From NCBI GenBank assembly GCA_029558955.1, contig JAKQCW010000273.1, positions 1 to 46,353 on the forward strand: a DNA stretch of 46,353 bases. The letters run 5' to 3'. A program made the position numbers and the translations under genes. Of the stretch, positions 30,765-42,169 are shown one piece after another; within the stretch, counting starts at the first letter, position 1, and every line of letters starts with the position of its first letter. This DNA comes from Chloroflexota bacterium. Its GTDB lineage: Bacteria > Chloroflexota > Anaerolineae > JAAEKA01. Below the pieces are notes generated by a model. That model worked only from the letters and a program-made list of their open reading frames with translations, made no database searches and was not told the origin of the DNA.

Positions 30765-32993
30765 TCACTTGGGGTCGTAGACCGACATCAGACGAGCGAT
30801 TTCCTTCAATTTGAGCCATGGCTCCGCGCGCGGCCGATGGACGCCCGCCTCCACCAGCTCCGGCAGATTCGACAGATCGGTGAAGGCGATCCGGCCTTCC
30901 ACGCGGCCAATGCACAGCGTCTGGGCATCGGCCGCGCTGGCCAGCTCGATCAGGCGCAGCAGCGCGCGGGCTGCCAGCCGGTTGGCCTGGATGCGGTCAT
31001 AGGGGGTGGGGCTGCCTCCCTGTTGCGTGTGTCCCAGGATGGTCTGGCGCACGTCGAACAGGTCGCCCCCTTCCTTTTCGAACAACGTCACCAGAAAATC
31101 GGTGGTGTAGTAGGGATCGGCCTTCTCGCTGCGGATCATCAGCCCCAGCCGCTTGCCTCCCTGAAAGCCCGCGCACAGGTCGGCCACATCGCGCTGCAGC
31201 TCGGCCAGGGTGATGCCATCCTCAGGCAGGTAGACCCGCTCGGCGCCGGTGGCCAGGCCGCTCATCATGGCCAGATAGCCGCAGTCGCGTCCCATGACCT
31301 CCACCACATAGACGCGATGCGAGGCCACGGCCGATTCTTTGACCTTGTCCACGTTGCTGATGATGGTGTTCAGCGCCGTGTCCGAGCCGATGGTCATCTC
31401 CGTGCCAGGCAGATCGTTGTTGATGGTGGCCGGCAGGCAGATGACGGGGATCGCGAAGGAGGGATAGCGCTCGCGGCGGCGGTGCAGCTCATAGGCGAAC
31501 TCATAACCCACCCAGCCGCCGATCAGCAGCAGCCCATCGATCCGCTGCTGCTCCAGCGTCTCAGCAATGCGGGCATATTCCTGCTCGCTGGGCAGGCGGC
31601 GGCTGGTGCCCAGCTCAGCGCCGCCGCGGCTCACATAGCCATGCACGCTCATCCAGCCCAGCTCGCTCACCTGGCCAGTCAGCAGGCCGTTAAGCCCATT
31701 GCGCACGGCCAGCATGGTGTGTCCCTGATCCAGGCCGATCCGCACCGCGGCGCGCACGGCCGTGTTCATGCCCGGCGCAGGCCCGCCCATGTGCATCACG
31801 GCCAGACGCTGCGGACGGTAATCGCCCTCAGGGGGCTGCGGGGTGGCCTGCACCATGATCCTGAGGATCTCGAGCGATTCGACAAAGCCGCGGCCGCGCA
31901 TCTGCATGGCCTGCTCGAAGTTGCCCGCCTTGATGTGCGCCGCCACCTGGCGGGTTTCCTGGACATTTTCCATCAGCGGGGTGCAGGACACCTGATTGTT
32001 GCGCAGGCCGATCAGGCAGGGCGCGGCCTGCGGGCCAGAGGCGAGAATCTCGCGCACCGCCTCCACCCCCAGCAGGGTGCTCATGTTGCGATCGAAGGCG
32101 CTGGGCGCGCCGCCGCGCTGCACGTGTCCCAGAATGGTGACCCGCGTGTCCTCGCCCAGCCGCTCGGTCAGCACCTGCTGGACGTAGTTGCTGCTGATCT
32201 CCTGGCCGCGGCGGTCGATGGCGCCCTCGGCCACGATGACGATGTTGTGTCGCCGCCCGCGCGCCCGCCCGGCCTGGATGATGTGGCACATCTGCTCTTC
32301 CCAACCATCCTCCGGCGGACTCTCTGGGATGAAGACCCAATCGGCGCCGGTGGCCAGGCCGCTCATCAGCGCCAGGTAGCCGGCGTGGCGCCCCATGACC
32401 TCCACCACGAAGGAACGCTGATGGCTGGCCGCGGTGCTGGCAATGGAGTCGACCGCTTCGACGATGCGGTGCAGCGCGGTGTCAGCGCCGATGGTCATAT
32501 CGGTGCCGAACATGTCGTTGTCGATGGAGCCAACCAGGCCGGCGATGGCCATGAAGGGGTGGGCGTCGGCCATCTCCTGGCTGATCCGGCCGCTGGCCAC
32601 CAGGGTGCGCAGCAGCTCTGGCCATTCCTGACGAAACACATCTGCGCCCGTCAGGCTGCCATCGCCGCCGATGCAGACCAGCCCATCGATATCCCGGGTG
32701 ATCAGGTTGTGGGCGGCCGCCAGGCGTCCCTCCAGAGTGCGAAAGGACGCTGAGCGCGCCGAGCCGATGATGGTGCCTCCCCGGTGCAGGATGCCGCCGA
32801 CGTCGTCCCAGCCCATCTTGCGGATGAAATCGCCGCCCTGCACCATGCCCTCGTAGCCCTCGTAGATGGCGTAGATGTCCACCCCCGCATTGAGAGCCGC
32901 TCGCACCACGCCGCGCAGCGCGGCGTTCATCCCTTGAGAATCGCCGCCGCTGCTGAACACGCCAAGACTCTGGATTTGATGAGATCGCACCAT
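30765..32993 (-). CDS. tandem-fused ATP-type 6-phosphofructokinase
   Basis: A 742-residue protein made of two PFK-A domains (about 8-375 and 394-735), like eukaryotic PFK. The N-half keeps FSSGGDSQGMN, GGDGS (109-113, ATP site), SIDND (156-160, D158 being the catalytic base) and MGRHAGYLA. The C-half has GGPAPGMN, but GGWVG (491-495) replaces the ATP-site GGDGS and TINND (522-526) has Asn at the catalytic aspartate. The C-half is therefore predicted to be catalytically dead and regulatory. ATG 32993 follows AAGGAG at five nt. It lies upstream of fbaA on the same strand. Confidence 0.9.
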   Translation of the reverse strand: MVRSHQIQSLGVFSSGGDSQGMNAALRGVVRAALNAGVDIYAIYEGYEGMVQGGDFIRKMGWDDVGGILHRGGTIIGSARSASFRTLEGRLAAAHNLITRDIDGLVCIGGDGSLTGADVFRQEWPELLRTLVASGRISQEMADAHPFMAIAGLVGSIDNDMFGTDMTIGADTALHRIVEAVDSIASTAASHQRSFVVEVMGRHAGYLALMSGLATGADWVFIPESPPEDGWEEQMCHIIQAGRARGRRHNIVIVAEGAIDRRGQEISSNYVQQVLTERLGEDTRVTILGHVQRGGAPSAFDRNMSTLLGVEAVREILASGPQAAPCLIGLRNNQVSCTPLMENVQETRQVAAHIKAGNFEQAMQMRGRGFVESLEILRIMVQATPQPPEGDYRPQRLAVMHMGGPAPGMNTAVRAAVRIGLDQGHTMLAVRNGLNGLLTGQVSELGWMSVHGYVSRGGAELGTSRRLPSEQEYARIAETLEQQRIDGLLLIGGWVGYEFAYELHRRRERYPSFAIPVICLPATINNDLPGTEMTIGSDTALNTIISNVDKVKESAVASHRVYVVEVMGRDCGYLAMMSGLATGAERVYLPEDGITLAELQRDVADLCAGFQGGKRLGLMIRSEKADPYYTTDFLVTLFEKEGGDLFDVRQTILGHTQQGGSPTPYDRIQANRLAARALLRLIELASAADAQTLCIGRVEGRIAFTDLSNLPELVEAGVHRPRAEPWLKLKEIARLMSVYDPK

Positions 32994-33122
32994 AAGCGCT
33001 CCTTCGCAGGTTAATCTGGCCGCCTGACTGCCCCATGGGTCAGTCGTCGCCATTGTACTTTGATTCCAACGCCTTGGCAATCTCGCCCCGCGCCGCCGCG
33101 CCGCATTTGGAATTGTTGCTTC

Positions 33123-33151
33123 TTGACGCCGCCTTGCAAGCGTGCTACTCT
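33123..33151 (+). promoter_or_regulatory. possible promoter for the small unknown gene and penicillin acylase
   Basis: -35 TTGACG (33123-33128), 17-bp spacer, a weak -10 TACTCT (33146-33151); it overlaps a partial outer arm of repeat family A (TTTGGAATTGTTGC). Confidence 0.3.
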
Positions 33152-33169
33152 ATGACCACGAGGTGCATC

Positions 33170-33591
33170 ATGCCAGAGTCAACATCATCCAATGCCATGT
33201 TTGCCGGACTGGTCTTCAACCAGGCCGACCAGCCCGCCGAGATCGCATACATCGGCGGCGAGGCCCATTACGTCATCCTGGACGACGACTTCCGCCGCCA
33301 CGTGGCCGCGCGCGAGGTGGACCGCCAGGTGCTTCAGTATCTGCGCGAGATGATGGAGCCCTTCCGCGACCAGGCCGTGATCGAGATGATGCGCATGATG
33401 GGCCAGGAAGACCTGTTCACCAAGGCGATGATCGACTCGTCGCTCAAGAACTGGGAGCAGGCGCTGGGTCAGCCGATCCCCGAGGACATGCGGGCCTGGC
33501 TGGGCATGCTGGGCTTTCGCGTCACCGTCGATGTCCACGGCGAGGTGGTCGATCTGCGCATGCCCAGCCAAACAGGCGACGAAGAAGACTG

Positions 33592-33592
<1 letters not shown>
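33170..33592 (+). CDS. small hypothetical protein
   Basis: A 140-residue acidic soluble protein that I do not recognise. It begins with two likely beta strands (FAGLVFNQADQPAEIAYIGGEAHYVILDDDF), then a helical middle (VDRQVLQYLREMMEPF, IEMMRMMGQEDLFTKAMID), then WLGMLGFRVTVDVHGEVVDLRMP. There is no signal, metal motif or HTH. ATG 33170 follows GAGGTG at five nt. Its TGA overlaps the ATG of the penicillin acylase gene by one base (TGATG), so the two are coupled. Confidence 0.7.
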
Positions 33593-36117
<2,525 letters not shown>

Positions 36118-36120
36118 CCC

Positions 36121-36204
36121 GTCAACCGCTGGGGCCGGTCTCCCGACCGAGCCCCGCTGTCCCGCCAACCGCTGGGGCCGGTCTCCGACCGAGCCCCGCT
36201 GTCG
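36121..36204. repeat. two-copy palindromic repeat (family C)
   Basis: Two ~43-bp units, CAACCGCTGGGGCCGGTCTC...GACCGAGCCCCGCTGT, fill the acylase-tyrA gap. GGGGC and CCGGTC pair with GACCG and GCCCC, giving a hairpin per unit; it may work as an intergenic mRNA hairpin. Confidence 0.8.
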
Positions 36205-36235
36205 CAAATCTCGGACAAACACGAAGGATCTTCTC

Positions 36236-37213
36236 ATGGCCAAACCCAGAATCACCATCATCGGCCTCGGCCTGATCGGCGCCTCCATCGGGCTGGCGCT
36301 CAGTCGCCAGCAACGGGATTTCGAGATCATCGGCCACGACAAATCGGGCGCGGCCGCCGACCGGGCCAAAAAGCTGGGCGCAGTCGATAAAACCGAATGG
36401 AACCTGATCAACGCCTGCGACGGGGCCGGGCTGGTCATCCTGGCCCTGCCGCTGGGAGCCATCCGTGAGACCATGCAGACGCTGGCCGGCGAGCTGGCCG
36501 AGGGCGCGGTCATCCTGGACACCGCCAGCGTCAAGGCGCCGGTGCTGGCCTGGGCCAAGGAACTGCTGCCCGCCAGCGTGGCCTTCATCGGCACGCACCC
36601 CATCGTGGCCAGCGACCAGGCCGGAACCGCGGCCGCGCGCGCCGATCTGTTCGATCATTGCAGTTGGGCGATCTGCCCATCCCCCACCACCGACGAGCGG
36701 GCTGTGAAAAGCGCATCAGATCTGGCCACACGGCTGGGCGCCCAGCCGCACTTCCTGGACGCCGTGGAACACGACGGCCTGACCGCGGCGGTGGAACAAC
36801 TGCCGGCGCTGGCCAGCATGGCCCTGCTGACCAGCGCGGTCAGCCAGCCGGTGTGGCGTGAGATGCGCCGGCTGGCCGGCGGACAGTTCGAGAGCTCCAC
36901 CCGGCTCCTCTCGACCGATTCCACTGTGTTCAGCGATGCCATGCTCTACAGCCCGGAGCAGGTGCTGCGCTGGATCGACAGCTTCATCGACAGCATGGCG
37001 ACCTGGCGCGAGGTGATCGCGGCCGGCGACAACGACACCATCCAACAAGCCTTCGCCGACGCCGCAGTCGCGCGCGACCGCTGGCTCAGCGATCGCAGCA
37101 AAGGCAACTGGGAAGAGCCTGTCAGCGCCCCCGTCGAACACCCCGGCATCCTGGCCAACCTGTTTGGCATGGGGCGCCGCTCCCCCAAGCGCCAGCCCAC
37201 CAAGCCGGCGTAG
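36236..37213 (+). CDS. prephenate dehydrogenase (TyrA family)
   Basis: A 325-residue NAD(P)-dependent dehydrogenase. The Rossmann motif ITIIGLGLIGASIG lies at 6-19, DTASVKAPV and FIGTHPIVASDQAG are the substrate-side blocks (the family's GxHPMxG appears as GTHPIVAS), and VEHDGLTAAVEQLP corresponds to the HDxxxAxxSHLP helix but lacks the second histidine. It should make 4-hydroxyphenylpyruvate (or arogenate product) for tyrosine synthesis. The changed motifs leave some doubt about the exact substrate. ATG 36236 follows AAGGA at eight nt. It ends with a terminator at 37259. Confidence 0.8.
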   Translation: MAKPRITIIGLGLIGASIGLALSRQQRDFEIIGHDKSGAAADRAKKLGAVDKTEWNLINACDGAGLVILALPLGAIRETMQTLAGELAEGAVILDTASVKAPVLAWAKELLPASVAFIGTHPIVASDQAGTAAARADLFDHCSWAICPSPTTDERAVKSASDLATRLGAQPHFLDAVEHDGLTAAVEQLPALASMALLTSAVSQPVWREMRRLAGGQFESSTRLLSTDSTVFSDAMLYSPEQVLRWIDSFIDSMATWREVIAAGDNDTIQQAFADAAVARDRWLSDRSKGNWEEPVSAPVEHPGILANLFGMGRRSPKRQPTKPA

Positions 37214-37258
37214 CGTAGCCTCGGCTGGCAACCGGGCGCCCATCTGCCGCAGAGAAAG

Positions 37259-37296
37259 ACAACGGCGACTTGACCAGCAAGTCGCCGTTGTTTTTT
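37259..37296 (+). terminator. rho-independent terminator after tyrA
   Basis: A 14-bp perfect stem (ACAACGGCGACTTG and its complement) around ACCAG, followed by TTTTTT. It lies 45 nt after the tyrA stop. Confidence 0.92.
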
Positions 37297-37355
37297 CCGA
37301 ACCATCCTGCCGGCAGAGCCTGTCATCCACCCGCGACGCTGCCGGGCAGTTGCGC

Positions 37356-40313
37356 TCAGGCGCCGTGCAGCGCCCGCCAGACCCGTTCCGGCGTGAAGGG
37401 CAGCTCCCGCATGCGCACCCCCGTGGCGTCGAAGATCGCGCTGGCCAGGGCCGGCGCCACGCCATCCTTGGGGATCTCGGCGATGGCCTTGGCGCCGTAG
37501 GGGCCGCTGGGCTCGTAGGTCTGCACCAGGATCGCGCCCAGCTCCGGCGTCTCGTCGGCGCGATAGATGCGATAGGAGGTGAAGTCGGTGGTCAGCAGCC
37601 GCCCATCGGCGTCGTAGGGCATCTCCTCGCTGTGGGCAAAGCCGAGGGCCTGCACCATGCCCCCCTCCACCTGGCCGGCCGCGGTGACGGGGTTGATGGC
37701 GACGCCGCAGTCCACGGCCATCACCAGCTTCTTCACCTCCACCTGGCCGGTCTCGGTGTCCAGCTCGATCTCGGCAAACTGGGCGGCGAAGGGGGGCGGG
37801 CTGAGATAGCTCATGTGGCTGGCCGTGGCCATGATCTGGTGCTGGTCGGCCTGATGCGTGGCGTGCAGGGCCACCGTTTCCAGCGTTACCCGCTGTCCGC
37901 CCGGCCCGCAGACCTGTTTGTCCTCCAGCCACAGCCGGTCTGGCTCGATGCCGTCGAAGAAGTGTTTGGCCGCGTGGCTGCGGATCTGCTGCGAGACCTC
38001 CTCGGCCGCCTTCAGCACCGCGCCGCCGGAGATATAGGTGGTGCTGCTGGCATAGGCGCCGGTGTCGAAGGGGGTGAAGTCGGTGTCGGAGGAGTAGACG
38101 ATCACCTCCTCCAGCGGCAGGCCCAGCGTCTCGGCCGCGATCTGGGCCAGGATGGTGTCGGAGCCGGTGCCCAGGTCGGTGGCGCCCATCAACAGGTTGA
38201 CCGAGCCGTCGTCGTTGAGCTTGATGCTGGCCGCGCCCATGTCCAGCCCGGCGATGCCGGTGCCGTGCATGCAGACGGCGAAGCCCAGCCCGCGGCGCAG
38301 ATGCGGCTTGCCCGGCACGACGCGCCAGGTCGGATCCGCCTTGCGCTGCCAGCCGATGGCCTCGGCGCCCTCGGCCACGCACTCGTCCAGCCCGTTGCTG
38401 TGTACCCACTGCTCGAAGCCCTCGCGGCCCTCGCCCATGGCCCGCGCCAGCACCAGCTCATCCCCCTCCTTGACCCAGTTCTTGCGCTTGAACTCGATGG
38501 GATCCCAGCCCAGCGCGTGGGCGATCTCCTCCATGTGGGTTTCCAGGGCGAAAAGGGCCTGCGGCGCGCCGTAGCCGCGATAGGCGCCGGGGGTCGGCTT
38601 GTTGGTGTAGGCCACCAGACAATCCCACTTCAGCGCATCGGCCCTGTAGGTGGTCAGCCCGCGGAAGCCGGAGACTGTGGGCACGGTCAGGCCGTGGGTG
38701 CCGTAGGCGCCGCAGTCGGCCACCATGCGCAGCTCCATGGCTGTCAATGTGCCGTCCCGGCGCACGCCCGTCTTGTAGCGCAGAATCTCCGGGTGGCGGC
38801 TACGCGCGCTGGTGAACTCCTGCTCGCGGGTGTACTCCATGCGCACCGGCCGGCCGGTGGCGATGGTCAGATGGGCGCACAGGTCCTCCAGCAGCATCTC
38901 CTGCTTGCCGCCGAAGCCGCCGCCGATCCTCGGCTTGACCACGCGGATGCGGCGCATGGGCAGGCCCACCAGCGGCGCGATGATGCGGCGCACATGGAAG
39001 GGCACCTGGGTCGAGGTGCGCACCACCAGCCGGTCGTCCTCGTCCCACCAAGTGATGCAGACGTGCGGCTCGATGCTGGCCTGCTGCACCTGATGGGTGT
39101 AGTAACGGCCCTCGAAGACGAAATCGGCCGCGGCAAAGCCGGCCTCCACGTCGCCGTAGGCCGCGTGCAGGTGGTGGACGATGTTGCGGGCCGCGTCGTG
39201 GATCTTGATCGCGTCCGGCTCGTCGTGGATGACCGGCGCGCCCGGCTGCATGGCCTCCTCGGGGTCCAGCACCGCAGGCAGCACCTCGTAGTCCACCTGG
39301 ATCAGGCGCAGCGCCTCCTGGGCGATGGCCGGCGTCTCGGCTGCCACCACGGCCACGCGGTCGCCGTGGTGGCGCACCTTGTGGTCCAGGCTGACCTGGT
39401 CGAAGGGGGGCGGCTGGGGGTAGCTCTGCCCGCCGGAGGCGAACATCACCCGCGGCGTGTTTTTCCAGGTCAACACGGCGTGGACGCCAGGCAGCCGCTC
39501 GGCCGCGGTCGTGTCGATCTCCAGGATGCGGGCATGGGCATGGGGGCTGGTGAGCAGCGCGGCGTAGAGCATCCCCGGCAGTTCCATGTCGTCGGTGAAC
39601 ACCGCCCGCCCCTTGGCCAGCTTGACGGCGTCGACCTTGACCTCCGGCTTATTGACCACCCTGGTCTGCGGCGGCGCGACCACCAGCACCGGCGTCTGGG
39701 TGCGTGTGCGCAGGTCGGTGTCGGCGCCCGCTCCGCCGCCGGCCGGCAGGGGGTCATCGTTCGGCGGCGTGGCATCGGGCTCGAAGAAGCGATCGAAGGT
39801 GTTGACCGTGGGCGGATTGGCCGGCGGCGGCACGCTTTCGCCGCGCAGCATGGCCGCGGCGCGCAGCACCGCCTCCACCGGCCTGACATAGCCGGTGCAG
39901 CGGCAGAGCACGCCGGCGATAGCCGCGCGCACCTCGGCCTCGCTGGGGTTGGGCTGGCGATCCAGCAGCGCCTTGGCGGCCAGCATCTGGGCGGGCGTGC
40001 AGTAGCCGCACTGGATCGCGCCGGCGTCGATGAAGGCCTGCTGCAGGGGATGCAGCGCGCCGCGCTGGCCGGGCAGCTCAGGCGCCAGCCCTTCCACCGT
40101 CTCGATGCGCTGGCCATGCGCCTGTGCAGTCAACAGCGTGCAGGAGTTGACCAGCTTGCCGTCCAGCAGCACTGCGCACGCGCCGCACTCGCCCGTCTCG
40201 CAGCCATGCTTGACGCTGGTCAGCCCGCCGTGGCGCAGGGTGGTCAGCAGCAGCTCGTCGGATGCGACGTCGAAGTCGCGGTCATCGTCGTTGATGGTGA
40301 GGTGGATGTGCAT
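37356..40313 (-). CDS. XdhD-like molybdenum hydroxylase, fused 2Fe-2S and Mo-binding domains
   Basis: A 985-residue xanthine-dehydrogenase-family enzyme. Residues 1-160 are the two-cluster ferredoxin domain: C38/C43/C46/C58 and C102/C105/C137/C139. After a Pro-rich linker (about 160-200) comes the Mo-pterin region, with KPRIGGGFGGKQE, AYRGYGAPQA, GTDLGTGSDT-like and a terminal YGAKAIAEI whose Glu is the likely active-site base. This 2Fe-2S-Mo fusion without an FAD domain resembles E. coli XdhD/YgfN and the 'selenium-dependent' hydroxylases. No FAD-subunit gene follows. ATG 40313 has only a weak Shine-Dalgarno and is 15 nt after hicB. Substrate (purine, aldehyde or other) unknown. Confidence 0.85.
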   Translation of the reverse strand: MHIHLTINDDDRDFDVASDELLLTTLRHGGLTSVKHGCETGECGACAVLLDGKLVNSCTLLTAQAHGQRIETVEGLAPELPGQRGALHPLQQAFIDAGAIQCGYCTPAQMLAAKALLDRQPNPSEAEVRAAIAGVLCRCTGYVRPVEAVLRAAAMLRGESVPPPANPPTVNTFDRFFEPDATPPNDDPLPAGGGAGADTDLRTRTQTPVLVVAPPQTRVVNKPEVKVDAVKLAKGRAVFTDDMELPGMLYAALLTSPHAHARILEIDTTAAERLPGVHAVLTWKNTPRVMFASGGQSYPQPPPFDQVSLDHKVRHHGDRVAVVAAETPAIAQEALRLIQVDYEVLPAVLDPEEAMQPGAPVIHDEPDAIKIHDAARNIVHHLHAAYGDVEAGFAAADFVFEGRYYTHQVQQASIEPHVCITWWDEDDRLVVRTSTQVPFHVRRIIAPLVGLPMRRIRVVKPRIGGGFGGKQEMLLEDLCAHLTIATGRPVRMEYTREQEFTSARSRHPEILRYKTGVRRDGTLTAMELRMVADCGAYGTHGLTVPTVSGFRGLTTYRADALKWDCLVAYTNKPTPGAYRGYGAPQALFALETHMEEIAHALGWDPIEFKRKNWVKEGDELVLARAMGEGREGFEQWVHSNGLDECVAEGAEAIGWQRKADPTWRVVPGKPHLRRGLGFAVCMHGTGIAGLDMGAASIKLNDDGSVNLLMGATDLGTGSDTILAQIAAETLGLPLEEVIVYSSDTDFTPFDTGAYASSTTYISGGAVLKAAEEVSQQIRSHAAKHFFDGIEPDRLWLEDKQVCGPGGQRVTLETVALHATHQADQHQIMATASHMSYLSPPPFAAQFAEIELDTETGQVEVKKLVMAVDCGVAINPVTAAGQVEGGMVQALGFAHSEEMPYDADGRLLTTDFTSYRIYRADETPELGAILVQTYEPSGPYGAKAIAEIPKDGVAPALASAIFDATGVRMRELPFTPERVWRALHGA

Positions 40314-40328
40314 GGGGTGATTCTCAGT

Positions 40329-40550
40329 CTACGCAAACACGAGCCGTCTTTCCAATGCGGCAGGGACGGGGTCGCCGAATTCCAGAGCGGTGTCGATCCA
40401 TAGTTGTATGGCCTCTTTGGCGCTGGCAAGGGCAGCTTCTGGAGTAGAGCCGTGGGCAATACAGCCGGGCAGTTCAGGCACCTCAGCCAGGAATGCCTCG
40501 TCCTCCTTGCTCCAGTAAAGAATGATCTCATACCGATAATCGCCATTCAT
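40329..40550 (-). CDS. hicB: HicB-family antitoxin, short form
   Basis: A 73-residue HicB-like protein: RYEIILYWSKEDEAFLAEVPELPGCIAHGSTPEAALASAKEAI in part, with the signature EVPELPGCxAHGxT and the AxAKEAIxLW helix. It is only the RNase H-like core and lacks the C-terminal HTH or ribbon-helix-helix of full-length HicB, so it is not expected to bind DNA. It should neutralise HicA directly. Its ATG (40550) overlaps the hicA stop as ATGA. Confidence 0.88.
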   Translation of the reverse strand: MNGDYRYEIILYWSKEDEAFLAEVPELPGCIAHGSTPEAALASAKEAIQLWIDTALEFGDPVPAALERRLVFA

Positions 40551-40804
40551 GACTCTTCTTCTCCCAGACGATATTTAACGATCGCAGCTCTAACCTGCCT
40601 AACCTGATAGGGTTTGGCCTTGCTGCCGTCGCGTTGGAGATTGATCTTCTCTTCTACACCCGATCGCCTGAACATGTGATGGCTGCCGCGGACACGTTCC
40701 TCAAAGCCAAGTTGAAACAACAGCCATCTGAGATCTTCGAATGCGATGTTGGCGTCTGATGTGCCGCGAAGGATCTGCATCAACAACTTGTCGTACTTAC
40801 CCAT
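40547..40804 (-). CDS. hicA: HicA-family mRNA interferase toxin
   Basis: An 85-residue HicA-like double-stranded-RNA-binding-fold toxin: FEDLRWLLFQLGFEERVRGSHHMFRR carries the catalytic histidine (H42 in GSHHMF), followed by KAKPYQVRQVRAAIVKY, typical of the family. HicA cleaves mRNA and blocks translation; HicB sequesters it. The toxin gene comes first, as is usual for hicAB. Its start follows the stop of the aminopeptidase gene by only 3 nt, so the pair is embedded in a metabolic operon and has no visible promoter of its own. Confidence 0.88.
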   Translation of the reverse strand: MGKYDKLLMQILRGTSDANIAFEDLRWLLFQLGFEERVRGSHHMFRRSGVEEKINLQRDGSKAKPYQVRQVRAAIVKYRLGEEES

Positions 40805-40807
40805 GGT

Positions 40808-42079
40808 TTACGCCAACGCCGCATCCACGAATTTCCCGTCCTCCATGATCAGCACCTCACTGCCGTCGGCGCAGGTTCCGATCACCTGCATGGTCTCCGT
40901 GCCGATCATCAGGTCGATGTGGGTTTCGGAGCTGTTCAGGCCCAGCGCGTCCAGTTCCTCGGCGCTCAGCTTGCTGCCGCCCTGGATGCCCTCAGGATAG
41001 GCCCGGCCAAAGGCGATGTGGCAGACGGCGTTCTCGTCGAAGAGGGTGTTGTGGAAGATGCGTCCGCTCTGATTGATGGGGGAGCGCACGTCCACCAACG
41101 CCACCTCGCCCAGTCGCCGTGCGCCGGGAATCTGGAAGAGCTCGTCCAGCACCTCCTGGCCCTTCGCAGCTCGCCACTCCACCACCTGGCCCTGCTCGAA
41201 GCGGAACCAGGCGTCCAACACCTCGCGCTGGAAGGGGAAACCTGGCTTGGAGGTGCGCACCCAGCCCTCGGTGCGCTCCCGATGCGGCGTCGAAAAGGCC
41301 TCCTCGGTGGGAATGTTGGCAAAGAAAGAGACGCCCGTGCTGCTGAGCGATGAGGCGCTGATCCAGTTGGGGCGGTCGGTCAGGCCAACGGTGAGGTCGG
41401 TGGCGGCCTGGCCGTCTGATCCCAACTGGCGGTCCAGGAAGCGCACCGCATGCACGCCGTGGCGCTGCATGAAGGCCACGACCTTCTTCAGATTGATGTC
41501 GTGCTGCCGCCAGGCCGCATTGGGATCAGGTTGATCGGCCCGGCAGACGCGCAGCACCAGCTCCCACAGCCGTTCGGTGGCCTCGGCTGCCTCCAGGCCG
41601 GGGAAAATCTTCTGCGCCCATGGCGCCATCGGCACGCCGGCCACACACCACTGGAGCTCGTTGTTCATCATGCGCATCTGGAAGAAGCCCAATTTCTGAT
41701 ACCAGGCCTGCTGATATGCGCGCAACGCGGCCGGCGGCACATCTTCCAACGCATCCGGGTACTCGTCGCCGGTCAGTGCGATGCGCGCCCAGCCCTCGTC
41801 GAGGAACTCGTTGGCGCGCGCCACCTCGAACTCCGGCACGAAGCCCAGAAACTCCGGCTGCACATGCTGATAGCGAATCTGGTTGACCAGCGGATCGACC
41901 CACAGCACCTCGACGTGCTTGGCGTCGGCGTCGTAGGCGGCCTCAGCCAGAATGCGCACGAAGTCGCGGTGGCCCAGCTCGGCGCGCACGGCCACGCTCT
42001 GGCCAGGCTGCAAGTTGATCCCGCTGTGAATGATCAGGTGAGCATAGGCCCGTTGTTGGGCAGTCAATTTGTCTGTCAT
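40808..42079 (-). CDS. aminopeptidase T-like metallopeptidase (M29)
   Basis: A 423-residue M29 aminopeptidase. The family's metal-binding motifs are present: NIPTEEAFSTPHRERTEGWV (first Glu), the HNTLFDENAVCHIAFGRAYP block with its His and Glu, and the ETHIDLMIG end (His, Asp). It releases N-terminal residues from peptides in the cytoplasm and uses Co2+, Zn2+ or Mn2+. ATG 42079 follows GGAGAG. It heads a run aminopeptidase-hicA-hicB-xdhD-like whose gaps are 3, -4 and 15 nt. Confidence 0.9.
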   Translation of the reverse strand: MTDKLTAQQRAYAHLIIHSGINLQPGQSVAVRAELGHRDFVRILAEAAYDADAKHVEVLWVDPLVNQIRYQHVQPEFLGFVPEFEVARANEFLDEGWARIALTGDEYPDALEDVPPAALRAYQQAWYQKLGFFQMRMMNNELQWCVAGVPMAPWAQKIFPGLEAAEATERLWELVLRVCRADQPDPNAAWRQHDINLKKVVAFMQRHGVHAVRFLDRQLGSDGQAATDLTVGLTDRPNWISASSLSSTGVSFFANIPTEEAFSTPHRERTEGWVRTSKPGFPFQREVLDAWFRFEQGQVVEWRAAKGQEVLDELFQIPGARRLGEVALVDVRSPINQSGRIFHNTLFDENAVCHIAFGRAYPEGIQGGSKLSAEELDALGLNSSETHIDLMIGTETMQVIGTCADGSEVLIMEDGKFVDAALA

Positions 42080-42108
42080 GGTGGTTTCTCTCCGGGTAAG
42101 ATGGGCGC

Positions 42109-42137
42109 ATTGTAACCCGGTTCGCAGAAGGGGGCAA
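42109..42137 (-). promoter_or_regulatory. possible promoter of the aminopeptidase-hicAB operon
   Basis: On the minus strand: -35 TTGCCC (42137-42132), 17-bp spacer, -10 TACAAT (42114-42109), 30 nt before the ATG. Confidence 0.4.
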
Positions 42138-42169
42138 TTTACCGCGCCTGAATGCTGCTGCGCCGGCGG

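Noticed and set aside
33142..33591. Acylase frame extended upstream to 33142
   Set aside because: That stretch overlaps the well-supported 33170-33592 gene in another frame; ATG 33592 gives a normal export signal.
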